Source: CAYRYU01 sp964428355 (lineage in GTDB: Bacteria; Muiribacteriota; Ozemobacteria; Ozemobacterales; Ozemobacteraceae). Taken from it: 50,110 bases of DNA. The notes beneath the pieces were generated by a model. The model saw nothing but the letters and a program-made list of their open reading frames with translations, was not told the origin of the DNA and made no database searches. Where the stretch lies: assembly GCA_964428355.1 (NCBI GenBank), contig CAYRYU010000051.1:1-50110 (forward strand), written 5' to 3'. Below, piece after piece: positions 36,347-44,403 of the stretch. The position numbers and the translations under genes were made by a program. Within the stretch, counting starts at the first letter, position 1, and each line of letters opens with the position of its first letter.

Positions 36347-37188
36347 GGCCCGCAGCCCTGATTTCCGGGCTGGCGGTCATCGCACTGATACTCGTCGGCC
36401 TCCCTGCCCTGATCGGGCAGGAAATCAAGGCCAATCTGCGGTTCTCGCATTGGACGCACGACCAGCACCGGATCGAATGTGCAAGGTGCCATGTCGCCCC
36501 TCCTCCGTCCGAACCCGAGCCCGCCCATCTTCCGGGTGGGTGGGTTCCCCTGCGGCCCTCACGGGTAGTGAGCGGGTTCGAACCCCTCGGGGCCACGGAT
36601 AGCGCTGAGATCGCCTCTGCCACGGCGGTTCCCGGCTTCGGCCGGCCCCCGGAAAAGACCTGCCTCTCGTGCCACTCCCGGACCAGGAAATCCCGTGACT
36701 GCGGTCTCTGCCACTTCGGAAAGCCCGGAACCACGGTCCGGATCAGGAAGCGGATCATGAAGGGAGCGGTCTTCCCCCACGACAAGCACTCCAAGGAGGA
36801 TTGCCTGGCCTGCCATCCCAAGGTGACCGACTGGGAAAACCTGGACGGGACGATGCAGGACACCTCCATGAAGGGGTGTCTCTCTTGCCACAACGGTCTG
36901 AAGGCGAAGAAGAACTGCACGATGTGCCACCAGAAGACCCCGCGTCCGAAGGACCACACGCGGAATTACGAAAGGAAACACGGGATCGCCTACAGGTCCG
37001 ATCCCCAGAGCTGCCGGGCCTGCCATGAAGATTCGAGCTGTCTGGCATGCCACGCCACCCGTCCCCGCGATCACACCCTTGCCTGGGTGAGCCGGCGGCA
37101 TGGTTTCAGCGCGCTTTCCAACCCCGACCGGTGCGCGGCATGCCATGGGGACAAAAACGTCTGCCGCCGCTGCCACCCCAACCGCTGA
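36343..37188 (+). CDS. Decaheme c-type cytochrome (porin-cytochrome conduit type), non-AUG start
   Basis: About 281 residues, starting at a CTG that overlaps the barrel stop as CTGA; no ATG, GTG or TTG is available before the signal sequence ALISGLAVIALILVGLPALIG. There are ten CXXCH heme sites at about 46, 107, 120, 154, 179, 192, 224, 233, 264 and 274, plus extra His for distal ligands (e.g. HDKHS, RKHG, RRHG). Ten hemes in a mature chain of about 255 residues is the packing of MtrA/DmsE-like periplasmic electron carriers. With the barrel gene directly upstream, a trans-outer-membrane electron conduit is the simplest reading. No outer-surface multiheme partner (MtrC/OmcA-like) follows. Confidence 0.85.
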   Translation: MRPAALISGLAVIALILVGLPALIGQEIKANLRFSHWTHDQHRIECARCHVAPPPSEPEPAHLPGGWVPLRPSRVVSGFEPLGATDSAEIASATAVPGFGRPPEKTCLSCHSRTRKSRDCGLCHFGKPGTTVRIRKRIMKGAVFPHDKHSKEDCLACHPKVTDWENLDGTMQDTSMKGCLSCHNGLKAKKNCTMCHQKTPRPKDHTRNYERKHGIAYRSDPQSCRACHEDSSCLACHATRPRDHTLAWVSRRHGFSALSNPDRCAACHGDKNVCRRCHPNR

Positions 37189-37263
37189 TCCCGGTCCTTT
37201 CCTCCGCCCGGTTCAGGCTTTTCCCGAGCGACGTGCCATGCTGGGGGGGAGTCGATGCCGATT

Positions 37264-37277
37264 GAAGCCCGGGCTTC
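37264..37277 (+). terminator. Weak hairpin after the decaheme gene
   Basis: Perfect palindrome GAAGCCCGGGCTTC followed by GTTT; a 5-bp stem with 4-base loop. The T tract is too short for confidence. Confidence 0.25.
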
Positions 37278-37336
37278 GTTTGGGAGAGCCTCGGACTTTT
37301 CCGCGGCACCCCGTGGGAGCGCGAGTGGATCGCTCG

Positions 37337-37366
37337 TTGCGACGAGGACGAGAGTTCGGGTATAAT
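37337..37366 (+). promoter_or_regulatory. Sigma-70-type promoter of HEAT-STAS unit 2
   Basis: TTGCGA, 18-base spacer, perfect TATAAT, then GGAGGGAG directly before GTG 37390. Confidence 0.65.
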
Positions 37367-37389
37367 CGATCCCGGGGATTGGAGGGAGC

Positions 37390-39912
37390 GTGTTTCAGGA
37401 AAACGAGATCATCCAGGATCTTGCCTCGCCGGAAAAGTCGCTCAGACTGCTGGCCATCGAGATCTGCTGGACCCAGGGTGATTCCGAGACCGTTTTGACC
37501 GCCCTGAACGGACGGCAGCTGTACGAAGAGGACCCTGAATGTCGCCAGATGCTGGAACGGGCGGTCAGCGCGGTCAGGCGAAGACTTGCCGGAACCGGGC
37601 TCCAGGCCATCCCGACCGATCCGGATGCCTTCCTGGCTTTTTTCGCATCCGCCCAACCCGGGTTGAAGCTCGAAAGCCTGGCGGAAATCTCGCCCTCCCT
37701 CGTCCGAAAGCTGGTTCCCCATGCCGTTTCCCTTCTCGAGGCCGAGAAGGATCCCCTCGTCAGCGCCGGGATAGTCAGGGCTTTCGGCCGCCAGTGGCCG
37801 CGGGACAGCGTCCAGCAGCTTGCCAACCGCCTGGGCGCGCCCAACCTTTCCCTCCGCGTTGCGGTTCTGGAGGCCCTGACCCATATCGCACCCGAGAGCC
37901 TCCAAAGGAGTCTTCCCAAGCTCCTGATGAACAAGGATCCGCGGATCCGGACGCTCGCGATCCGGGGGTTGGCCAAGATCGACATCGAGGAAACGGTCGC
38001 CCATCTCGACCACCTTCTTTCGACGGGGGAACCCGCCGCCAAACTGACCGCCATCCAATCCTGTTTTTTCATTCCGTTCGAGGTCGTAAAACCGGTACTA
38101 CTCAAATTCCTCGCTACGGAAACGGTCCCCGGGCTTCTCCAGCGGGCCGGAGTCCTGTTCGAGACGAATCCCGACATCGAGGTGCCCTACCGCCTCTGGG
38201 AACTGATCGAGACCCTACCTTCTTCCCGGCGGGACGTGATCCAACCGATTTTCCAGGGCGCCTGCGTTGCCATCAAAAAGTCCGGCATCCTCGAGGAGCC
38301 CTCGGAGACTTTCATCAACCGCCTCAAGGAATGGATCGACCGCCGGCGCGCTGCATCGCTCGTTCAGACCGTGACCGCCGCGATCGAACGCGGCGAACAG
38401 TTGCCTGCGGAGCTCGACGCGGCAGTTTCCAAAGCCCTTGGAACCGAATCCGGGCGGAATGCGTTCAAGCAGGCGCTCGAATGGCCGTTGACCGAGGGGA
38501 CAAAGAACCTGATCCGCGAGGCACTCGGCCTTACGCAAAGCCCGACCGGTGAAGGGGCTGGTTCCGCCGCCGTGAGCCCTTCCCCCGCGAGCCCCAGACC
38601 TTCTTCCACAAGTGCCACGGCTGCAAGTACATCGGGGCCCCCCTCATCAGGACCCTCTCTGGTTTCTTCAGCGAAGGAGCAGGCAGTGGACCTCCCCCAG
38701 GACCTCATAGGCCATTTCCAGAGCCTGGATTCCCTGCGCAGGGGGAGGTTCATCGGGTTCCTCAAAAAAGAGGATGCAAAACGGGCAAAGCCTCTTCTCC
38801 AGTTTGTCGCGGAAGCGAAGGACACCCCTCCGGATCAGCTTGCCGCACTCCTGAGGGCCGGTGTCCGACTCGTGGTGGGAGAATTCACCGGGCTCGCGGG
38901 AAAATCCCTCAGATCGGAAGACCCCGGGCTTGTCAGCGCTGCCATCGAGTATCAGGGATGCTTCGATTCGGACAACTTCTTCCCGCTTCTGGGGTCGTTC
39001 CTTCAGTCCAAGAACGCAAGAATCAAGGGGTCCGCCCTGAAGGTGCTGCAACAGTATGACCATTCCCAGGCCCTGTCGATAGTGAAAGCCATGTTGGGAA
39101 GCCACCAGGAGGACCAGCGGGAAGCCGCCTTTGCCTGCCTGATGAGCTTCGATTTCACGCTTGTACGGCCGATTCTCGTGGAGTATCTGCTTGGAAATCC
39201 CTCATCGCGGGAAATCGACCATTGCATGTGCCTTTTCCAGGCCAACCCGGATCCGGGAAATCTCTATGAGCTTTTTCGTCTCGAGAAGAAACTCGTCCAC
39301 CCGGAAACTGAGAAAGCCGCCGCGGCCCGGGCCGCGAACGAGAAGTTCCTGACCGAATCCGGCCAGGTGAAAGCCGCCGACGCCCCGCGGAGAATGGGGG
39401 AGTACCAGGAACGATTCCGTCGGGAGCAGGAGAAGAGCGCAAGGCCGCTTCCGGAATACTCCCTGAAAAAATTGAGTGCCAATGCCTCCCCTGAATGGAT
39501 GGAAACTCTCGGGACATGGGTCGCGGGCGCCATGGGCAAGATTCCCGGCAAGGTCGCCGCGGCAGGGGCAGGGGTTTTCCTGTTGATAGTGGTTCTCCTG
39601 ATAATGTCCTTCGGTGGCAGGCCTCCGGAGGTTGCTGCTCCCGAGCCCCAGGTCACGGTGACCGCCACCCGGTCGGTGCGTCGGGCAGCGGTGGCCTCGT
39701 CGGGCACCCGGCTCGAGGGTAGCGTCGAGGAGATGCCTCCTCCCGCGGCGGATCTGTTCGTTGCCCAGGAGAAGGTGAACGCGGAGAAGAACATGGCGGG
39801 TCGTGCTGAGCGGGCTGCTGCGAGCGAGGAGGTCGCCAAGAAGCTCGCGGAGAAATCCAGGCGCCCTGACGCTGCCTGGGGTGAGGGAACCCCGGGTGAG
39901 GGAGAGCCCTGA
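37390..39912 (+). CDS. Cytoplasmic HEAT-repeat protein with single C-terminal membrane anchor (paralogue 2)
   Basis: 840 residues; GTG start with GGAGGGAG upstream and its own promoter. No signal peptide. Residues 1-380 are HEAT-like (NKDPRIRTLAIRGLAKIDIEE), then a Ser/Pro/Ala linker (about 395-430), a second helical block, and the conserved segment FDFTLVRPIL ... LFQANPDPGNLYELFRLEKK. A membrane helix (about 722-742) is followed by a 97-residue, Glu/Ala/Lys-rich tail. N-terminal alignment with the protein at 7347 is visible by eye (ILADLQAPIRSLRISALE against IIQDLASPEKSLRLLAIE), so they are paralogues. The linker and longer tail are the main differences. Confidence 0.8.
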   Translation: MFQENEIIQDLASPEKSLRLLAIEICWTQGDSETVLTALNGRQLYEEDPECRQMLERAVSAVRRRLAGTGLQAIPTDPDAFLAFFASAQPGLKLESLAEISPSLVRKLVPHAVSLLEAEKDPLVSAGIVRAFGRQWPRDSVQQLANRLGAPNLSLRVAVLEALTHIAPESLQRSLPKLLMNKDPRIRTLAIRGLAKIDIEETVAHLDHLLSTGEPAAKLTAIQSCFFIPFEVVKPVLLKFLATETVPGLLQRAGVLFETNPDIEVPYRLWELIETLPSSRRDVIQPIFQGACVAIKKSGILEEPSETFINRLKEWIDRRRAASLVQTVTAAIERGEQLPAELDAAVSKALGTESGRNAFKQALEWPLTEGTKNLIREALGLTQSPTGEGAGSAAVSPSPASPRPSSTSATAASTSGPPSSGPSLVSSAKEQAVDLPQDLIGHFQSLDSLRRGRFIGFLKKEDAKRAKPLLQFVAEAKDTPPDQLAALLRAGVRLVVGEFTGLAGKSLRSEDPGLVSAAIEYQGCFDSDNFFPLLGSFLQSKNARIKGSALKVLQQYDHSQALSIVKAMLGSHQEDQREAAFACLMSFDFTLVRPILVEYLLGNPSSREIDHCMCLFQANPDPGNLYELFRLEKKLVHPETEKAAAARAANEKFLTESGQVKAADAPRRMGEYQERFRREQEKSARPLPEYSLKKLSANASPEWMETLGTWVAGAMGKIPGKVAAAGAGVFLLIVVLLIMSFGGRPPEVAAPEPQVTVTATRSVRRAAVASSGTRLEGSVEEMPPPAADLFVAQEKVNAEKNMAGRAERAAASEEVAKKLAEKSRRPDAAWGEGTPGEGEP

Positions 39913-40043
39913 GTTTCTCCTCCTCCGTTTTTGTGGTATCTTCAATCTGGAAGAGTTGAAGAAAGAAGTCTTCCGCCGACTCCGGTTCTCTATCTCAGAG
40001 GACGATGGAGGGGCGGAGGAACGAGCGGAAGGAGCGCGGGGCC

Positions 40044-40391
40044 ATGGCATTTTCCCTCAACACTCTGGAATCCGACCGGTCCGTCGTGATCGAGATCAAG
40101 GGCTATTTCGACGGAGTGGCCGGACAGAGCCTTGACGCCGCGGTCGATGCCCTCGCCCGCAAAGGGAAAACCGGGGTGATACTCGATTTCGGTCCGTGCG
40201 ATATCATCAACAGCATGGGGGTGGCGGCCCTTCTGGACATCCTTTTGAAGGTCACGGAGGATTTCAAGGGAAAGGTCGTTTTTTGCGGTCTCGACACCCT
40301 GAAGCGAAACGTCTTCAAGATCGCGGGCCTTTTCTCCGTCGCACCCGAAGCTCCCGACCGCGCCCAGGCCGAAAAGCTCGTTTCCGCCTGA
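40044..40391 (+). CDS. STAS-domain protein, paralogue 2
   Basis: 115 residues; GGAAGGAG before ATG 40044. Same layout as the protein at 11096: VIEIKGYFDG, VILDFGPCDIINSMGVAALLDI and GLDTLKRNVFKIAGL. Ser57 keeps the phospho-site position, but the next residue is Met instead of Thr/Ser. 131 bases after HEAT paralogue 2, and probably in its operon. Confidence 0.85.
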   Translation: MAFSLNTLESDRSVVIEIKGYFDGVAGQSLDAAVDALARKGKTGVILDFGPCDIINSMGVAALLDILLKVTEDFKGKVVFCGLDTLKRNVFKIAGLFSVAPEAPDRAQAEKLVSA

Positions 40392-40725
40392 CCCGCGATC
40401 CGCGTCCGGGGAGGGCGAAACCGCCCGCAAGCCAGAAGGATTTGCCACAGAGCGCACAGAGGCCACAGAGACCATACACCGTTGCGTCTCTGAGTTCTCA
40501 GAAGCTGGCGAAAACTCGCGAAAGATTCGTTTTGCCACGGGTTTTCCAGGATGTCCACGGATGGGATTTTGCGAAAATCAGTGTTGATCAGTGGCGGGAA
40601 TTCTTCGGTCTCGTTCCCTTCCTCCGTCGGTTGATTTTTCCGAAGGTTCTCTGAGACCTTTGTGGAAGCTCCGATCGGGAACTCGGGCAGGTTTCGAATC
40701 TCGCTTCGGACTTTCCGAATCTGGC
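40392..40725. other. Gene-free stretch with remnants of short repeats
   Basis: 334 bases between two convergent genes. It holds the CACAGAG array at 40445, a second TTGCCACGG segment (40532-40540) followed by TCCACGGATGG, and AATCAGTG/GATCAGTG direct copies (about 40577-40594). No convincing open frame, terminator or RNA gene was seen. Confidence 0.55.
40445..40471. repeat. CCACAGAG tandem repeat (3 x 9 bases)
   Basis: CCACAGAGC/GCACAGAGG/CCACAGAGA, perfect in the core ACAGAG, immediately after TTTG. Same family as 31217 and, more loosely, 25932. Confidence 0.65.
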
Positions 40726-41549
40726 TTACTCCTGCAGGGTGGTGAAGTTCCAGGAGGGGTGGTTGAGGCATCCGGCCATGAANNNNNNNNNNNNNNNNNN
40801 NNNNNNNNNNNNNNNNNNNNNNNNNNNNNNNNNNNNNNNNNNNNNNNNNNNNNNNNNNNNNNNNNNNNNNNNNNNNNNNNNNACTCCTGCAGGGTGGTGA
40901 AGTTCCAGGAGGGGTGGTTGAGGCATCCGGCCATGAACGAGCTCGAGACAGTCGTGGAGATGTCGAGCGAGGTCGCATTCTTCACCTTGGCGGCGTTCTC
41001 CTCGTCGAATACCGTCAGCTTTACCGACAGAAGTGGAACCGCGGGATTTGCCCTGGTGACGTAAACCTTGAACTGTACGTCCTGGATTCCCTTGAACCTG
41101 ACAAGGACGTTAGACGAGGTCGTCCGCGTGAGGATGCGGGAGTTCTTGTCGAAGTTGTAGGAAATCTGTTCCACCGGGGTCCCGCTTTTTCCGTCCACTG
41201 TTTCGAAGGTATAACGGAAGAAGGTGAGCCCATCCTTCGAAACCTGGATTGGAGCGGAATTCTGCCCCTGGACCGCGCCCATGTCGAACCTGATCGGGTC
41301 GCGCCGAAGTTCTTTCATGATCTTGATCGGGTCTTGCGGGGAAAACCTCGGGCAGGCCGCGGCGAAGTCGCGCCGGAGGTAGTTGATCGCAAGCCTGGCT
41401 TCCTGAAGCTGGTTGAGGTTGACCGTTCCGATGAACCAGTAGGACTGCATGAGGCTCATGAGCTTGAACACCATCAGGACTGCCATGCTGGAAATGAGCA
41501 CCGAAACCAGCAGTTCGGGGATCGTGAAGGCCCGGGCGAGTCGTTTCAT
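40726..41549 (-). CDS. PilW-like minor prepilin (cassette 2), interrupted by a spurious scaffold gap
   Basis: ATG 41549 opens MKRLARA then FTIPELLVSVLISSMAVLMVF, a type III prepilin signal (Ala rather than Gly before the cut; Glu+5 present). The gene contains a 100-N gap flanked by identical 55-base copies. Removing the gap and one copy gives exactly 669 bases, a 222-residue protein ending TTLQE at TAA 40726-40728. So the gene is intact in the organism and only looks broken here. Position and size match the PilW-like gene at 6721. Third gene of the minus-strand cassette, 5 bases after the PilV-like gene. Confidence 0.85.
40728..40937. other. Unresolved scaffold overlap: 55-base duplicate around a 100-N gap
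   Basis: 40728-40782 and 40883-40937 are identical, with N at 40783-40882. Two contigs that overlap by 55 bases were joined with a default gap instead of being merged. Confidence 0.95.
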
Positions 41550-41554
41550 GGTCG

Positions 41555-42121
41555 TCAGTATCCCCTCCTTTCGTCGCCAACGAGGGTGGAAAGCACGACC
41601 TTCTTCGCCCTGACGGGGTCGGTAAGATGCGCAGGAGGCTGGTTCTCGTTCCACAGGACGGTCACCGTCACCTGGTAGAGGTATTCCCCGTGGGGAACAC
41701 CCGTTCCGGTCACGGGGACGATGTCGATGTGCCGGAAGAAGTACATTCCCTTGTACTGGTCTGGATAATCGACTTTTGAGGAGAGGTCCCCGGCCCATTT
41801 TGGGTTCGTTGATGTCGGGTAGAGGGCGCTGTTTCCCGTCCCCGGATCGACCAGGGAGCCGCTCATCTTTGTCAGCGTCTCGATGGTCTTCTGTGTAAGC
41901 GGGGTGGACTGGATCCATTCAGTGGTTTCCTGGGCGATCTCGAGCGCCCTGAGGTAGTTGATCGCCTTGCATGTGTCCGACCTGGTGGAGATGTACAACC
42001 AGAGGAGGGGGATGCTCAGGACAGCTCCCGCCGTGATCGCCAGGACGGCCTCGATTATCCCCCATCCGCGTCGTCGCAGACCGTCAGTCGATCCTCCATT
42101 TTCGCGGGGCTTTTTTACCAT
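41555..42121 (-). CDS. PilV-like minor prepilin (cassette 2)
   Basis: 188 residues. The leader ends LRRRG, followed by WGIIEAVLAITAGAVLSIPLLWLY: Gly at the cut, Glu+5, but Trp instead of Phe at +1, which is rare. The helix continues with CKAINYLRALEIAQETTEWI and then a small beta domain. Starts inside the preceding gene (7-base overlap). Counterpart of the gene at 6246. Confidence 0.82.
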   Translation of the reverse strand: MVKKPRENGGSTDGLRRRGWGIIEAVLAITAGAVLSIPLLWLYISTRSDTCKAINYLRALEIAQETTEWIQSTPLTQKTIETLTKMSGSLVDPGTGNSALYPTSTNPKWAGDLSSKVDYPDQYKGMYFFRHIDIVPVTGTGVPHGEYLYQVTVTVLWNENQPPAHLTDPVRAKKVVLSTLVGDERRGY

Positions 42122-44277
42122 GACGCGTCTCCCGCGTTGATGCTGAACATCGTCCTGACCTGACCGATGCTGACCCGGAAGGGATCGGAGGGGGCGAAAA
42201 GGCGGGGATCATGCTCGATCAGGAGTTCCCTTCCGATCCCGCGGTTGTTGAAATCGATCGGGAGGTAATCGACGACGAGGTTTCCCAGTATATGAACGTC
42301 CTTGTTGTTGCAGCAGAACATGTAGGGACGCTTCGCCCCCGCTCCAAGGGCAAGTGCGACCAGGGATGCCTCGATCTTCACCGACTGACCCGCGGAGGTG
42401 ACCTCGAAATTCCCGTGGGTAAGGTAGATCTTGGCCGAGTCCCCGCTTCCCGGGTCCATGCGCTGGAAATTCCCGATCCGGCAGTTCCCGTTGACCACGA
42501 CGATCACGCCCCGACCCCGAAAGAGGTTGACGCCCGACAGGTCGAGATCGCCCTTGTTGACCTGCATCTGTCCGTCGAGGTCGAGAATCTTCCGGCCTGA
42601 CCCGTCGAGCACGGTTCTTTCCCGGACGAGGTCGGCCCCGGTATCGAACTCGAATGCGTCCATCAGGGGATCATTGGCGGGATAGATGTCGGCACCAGGA
42701 ACCTTCGACCCGTATTGTTCCGGTTCGGGGCGGGGCTTGGTCTCCTTTGGGAAGAAGAACCTGTTGATCGGGAACTCTTCCACCGCGCGGCTCATGAGCC
42801 ATTTCTCGTTCCCGGAAAACTTGGGGATCTCGCGGTTCTGGAAGTCATCCTGCTTTCCCTTCCTCGCGAAATGAAGCGGAAGGGGAGGCATTTCGACCTG
42901 GATGTCGCTTCCCAGGCAGTTCATGGTGGTCACGAACGGGTCGAAATAGGCGATCTTGAAGAACCGAACATACGCCTGACCCTCGATCATCGTAGCGGTG
43001 TTCCGCTTCTCCCCGAAAAAAGCGGGCATCCGTCCCCCCAGGATTCGCCAGTTGTTATAATCCTGGTACTCCGTGAAATAGCTTGCCACACCATTGAAAG
43101 GGTAATGTCCCATAGCCGAATCGGCCTTGTTGTCCGGGAAAAGGTGCATGTAGTCCGTGTACCCGTACTTGTATTCCCAGCTGTCCATGCATGTCTGGAT
43201 CAGAGCCTTGAACGCGGTCGAGCCGGGGTAGTTGTTCCTGTTCGCGAGGTAGTCCTGGGCGATCGGGTAGGCGGTGGAGTTCTGGTTGGTCGATCCCTGG
43301 GCCTTGAGGGAAGCTTCGCCGATCGTGACCCGGTAATATTCCCGCAACTGGGAGACCGGGAAGAAATCATCCATTTTGAAGTTGCCCGCCAGGGATGAGA
43401 ACTTGATGGGAGACTGGGTGATCCAGAACATTTTCCCCATCGTGGAGGAGCTGTCCAGGAGCGGAGCTTTGCCTGGGAAGCCGACCGAACCCTGTGCGAA
43501 CCCTGACAGGAGCTGTGAATCCTGCACGAAATCGACGTCCAACAGGATCGGGGGGAGGGAACCGTTCGCGCCAGGCGCGAGTTCCCCTGAGGGAAACTCG
43601 AGGCACTGCGGATAATCGCGGTTTCCCAGATAGATCCAGGAGTAGGTCTTTTTGCTGGCAAGCCCTTCGACCCTGAGACGCCGGTTCCGATCGTTGTAGT
43701 CCGGTACGAATCCCTTCACGAAAAGCGCGTATTTGTCGAGGAAATCCTGGAGGTTGACCAGCTTGATTTCCCGCCGTTCCTTTGCCTCCATCAGGTAGTT
43801 CCCCCCCGCCGAGGCCCGAGCCTGGACCTCGATGAAGCCGGAATAGGAGACGGGGTTGGTGTTGGAGCGTTCGAGGAAGACCAGCTTGATCCTGCCCTCC
43901 ACCTTCACCTTGAACCCGCGCAAAGTTCCGGCGATGGCGTTTATCGCGGGAAGGGCGCCCGGAGGGAAGTCCACGGTCTTTTTCCAGGGGCCGCCCGCAA
44001 GGGGATCCTTCTCGGCGAAAACGCTCCGGAATGTTTTCCACATGGGGGATGCATACAGGTTGGCCTGGTAGCGCAGGATTCCCAGGATCTCGGCAGTTCC
44101 ACCCTGGGCGAGAATCAGGAGACGGTTCTGGTCGACCGTCCGGGAAAGCTGCTCGACAGCGTCCCGTTTGAAGGACGAGATGCTGAAAGCCAGGATTCCG
44201 ACGAGGAGCAGGGAGGAAAGGACGATGTAGATCAGGAATCCTCTCCTCCTGGTTTCTCCACCAACGGACATCTTCAT
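42115..44277 (-). CDS. Large prepilin-like protein with beta-helix-like C-terminus (cassette 2)
   Basis: 720 residues. The leader ends TRRRG, followed by FLIYIVLSSLLLVGILAFSI: prepilin-like but with no Glu+5, as in PilX-type proteins and the paralogue at 4183. The helix runs on as RDAVEQLSRTVDQNRLLILAQGG. The C-terminus (about 575-690) has the strand pattern GRGVIVVVNGNCRIG ... IYLTHGNFEV ... EASLVALALG ... HILGNLVVD, matching the paralogue block for block. First gene of cassette 2; the promoter predicts transcription starting at the ATG itself. Confidence 0.75.
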   Translation of the reverse strand: MKMSVGGETRRRGFLIYIVLSSLLLVGILAFSISSFKRDAVEQLSRTVDQNRLLILAQGGTAEILGILRYQANLYASPMWKTFRSVFAEKDPLAGGPWKKTVDFPPGALPAINAIAGTLRGFKVKVEGRIKLVFLERSNTNPVSYSGFIEVQARASAGGNYLMEAKERREIKLVNLQDFLDKYALFVKGFVPDYNDRNRRLRVEGLASKKTYSWIYLGNRDYPQCLEFPSGELAPGANGSLPPILLDVDFVQDSQLLSGFAQGSVGFPGKAPLLDSSSTMGKMFWITQSPIKFSSLAGNFKMDDFFPVSQLREYYRVTIGEASLKAQGSTNQNSTAYPIAQDYLANRNNYPGSTAFKALIQTCMDSWEYKYGYTDYMHLFPDNKADSAMGHYPFNGVASYFTEYQDYNNWRILGGRMPAFFGEKRNTATMIEGQAYVRFFKIAYFDPFVTTMNCLGSDIQVEMPPLPLHFARKGKQDDFQNREIPKFSGNEKWLMSRAVEEFPINRFFFPKETKPRPEPEQYGSKVPGADIYPANDPLMDAFEFDTGADLVRERTVLDGSGRKILDLDGQMQVNKGDLDLSGVNLFRGRGVIVVVNGNCRIGNFQRMDPGSGDSAKIYLTHGNFEVTSAGQSVKIEASLVALALGAGAKRPYMFCCNNKDVHILGNLVVDYLPIDFNNRGIGRELLIEHDPRLFAPSDPFRVSIGQVRTMFSINAGDASW

Positions 44278-44283
44278 GTCAGA

Positions 44284-44312
44284 ATTCTACCATCTCCCAC
44301 TCCTCTTGTCAG
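44284..44312 (-). promoter_or_regulatory. Sigma-70-type promoter of prepilin cassette 2, predicting a leaderless mRNA
   Basis: Minus strand CTGACA, 17-base spacer, TAGAAT, then only six bases to ATG 44277. The normal start distance places +1 at the A of ATG, and no ribosome site lies in between. Confidence 0.6.
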
Positions 44313-44324
44313 TCCAACCTGCCC

Positions 44325-44358
44325 GGAAAAGGAAAGGGACGCCCGGTTCCGGGCGTCC
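44325..44358 (-). terminator. Rho-independent terminator after the acidic exported protein
   Basis: A 9-bp stem GGACGCCCG/CGGGCGTCC with GAAC loop, followed on the minus strand by CTTTCCTTTTCC. It separates the ECF operon from prepilin cassette 2. Confidence 0.75.
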
Positions 44359-44403
44359 TTTTCGTTGAACCGTGTGGGAACTCCCCGGGAGGGGAGCGAT
44401 CGG

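Noticed and set aside
40578..41918. Long version of the PilW-like gene reading through the N gap with a 120-residue N-terminal extension
   Set aside because: The extension overlaps the PilV-like gene, and the reading through N is arbitrary. Collapsing the duplicated ends gives a clean stop at 40726.
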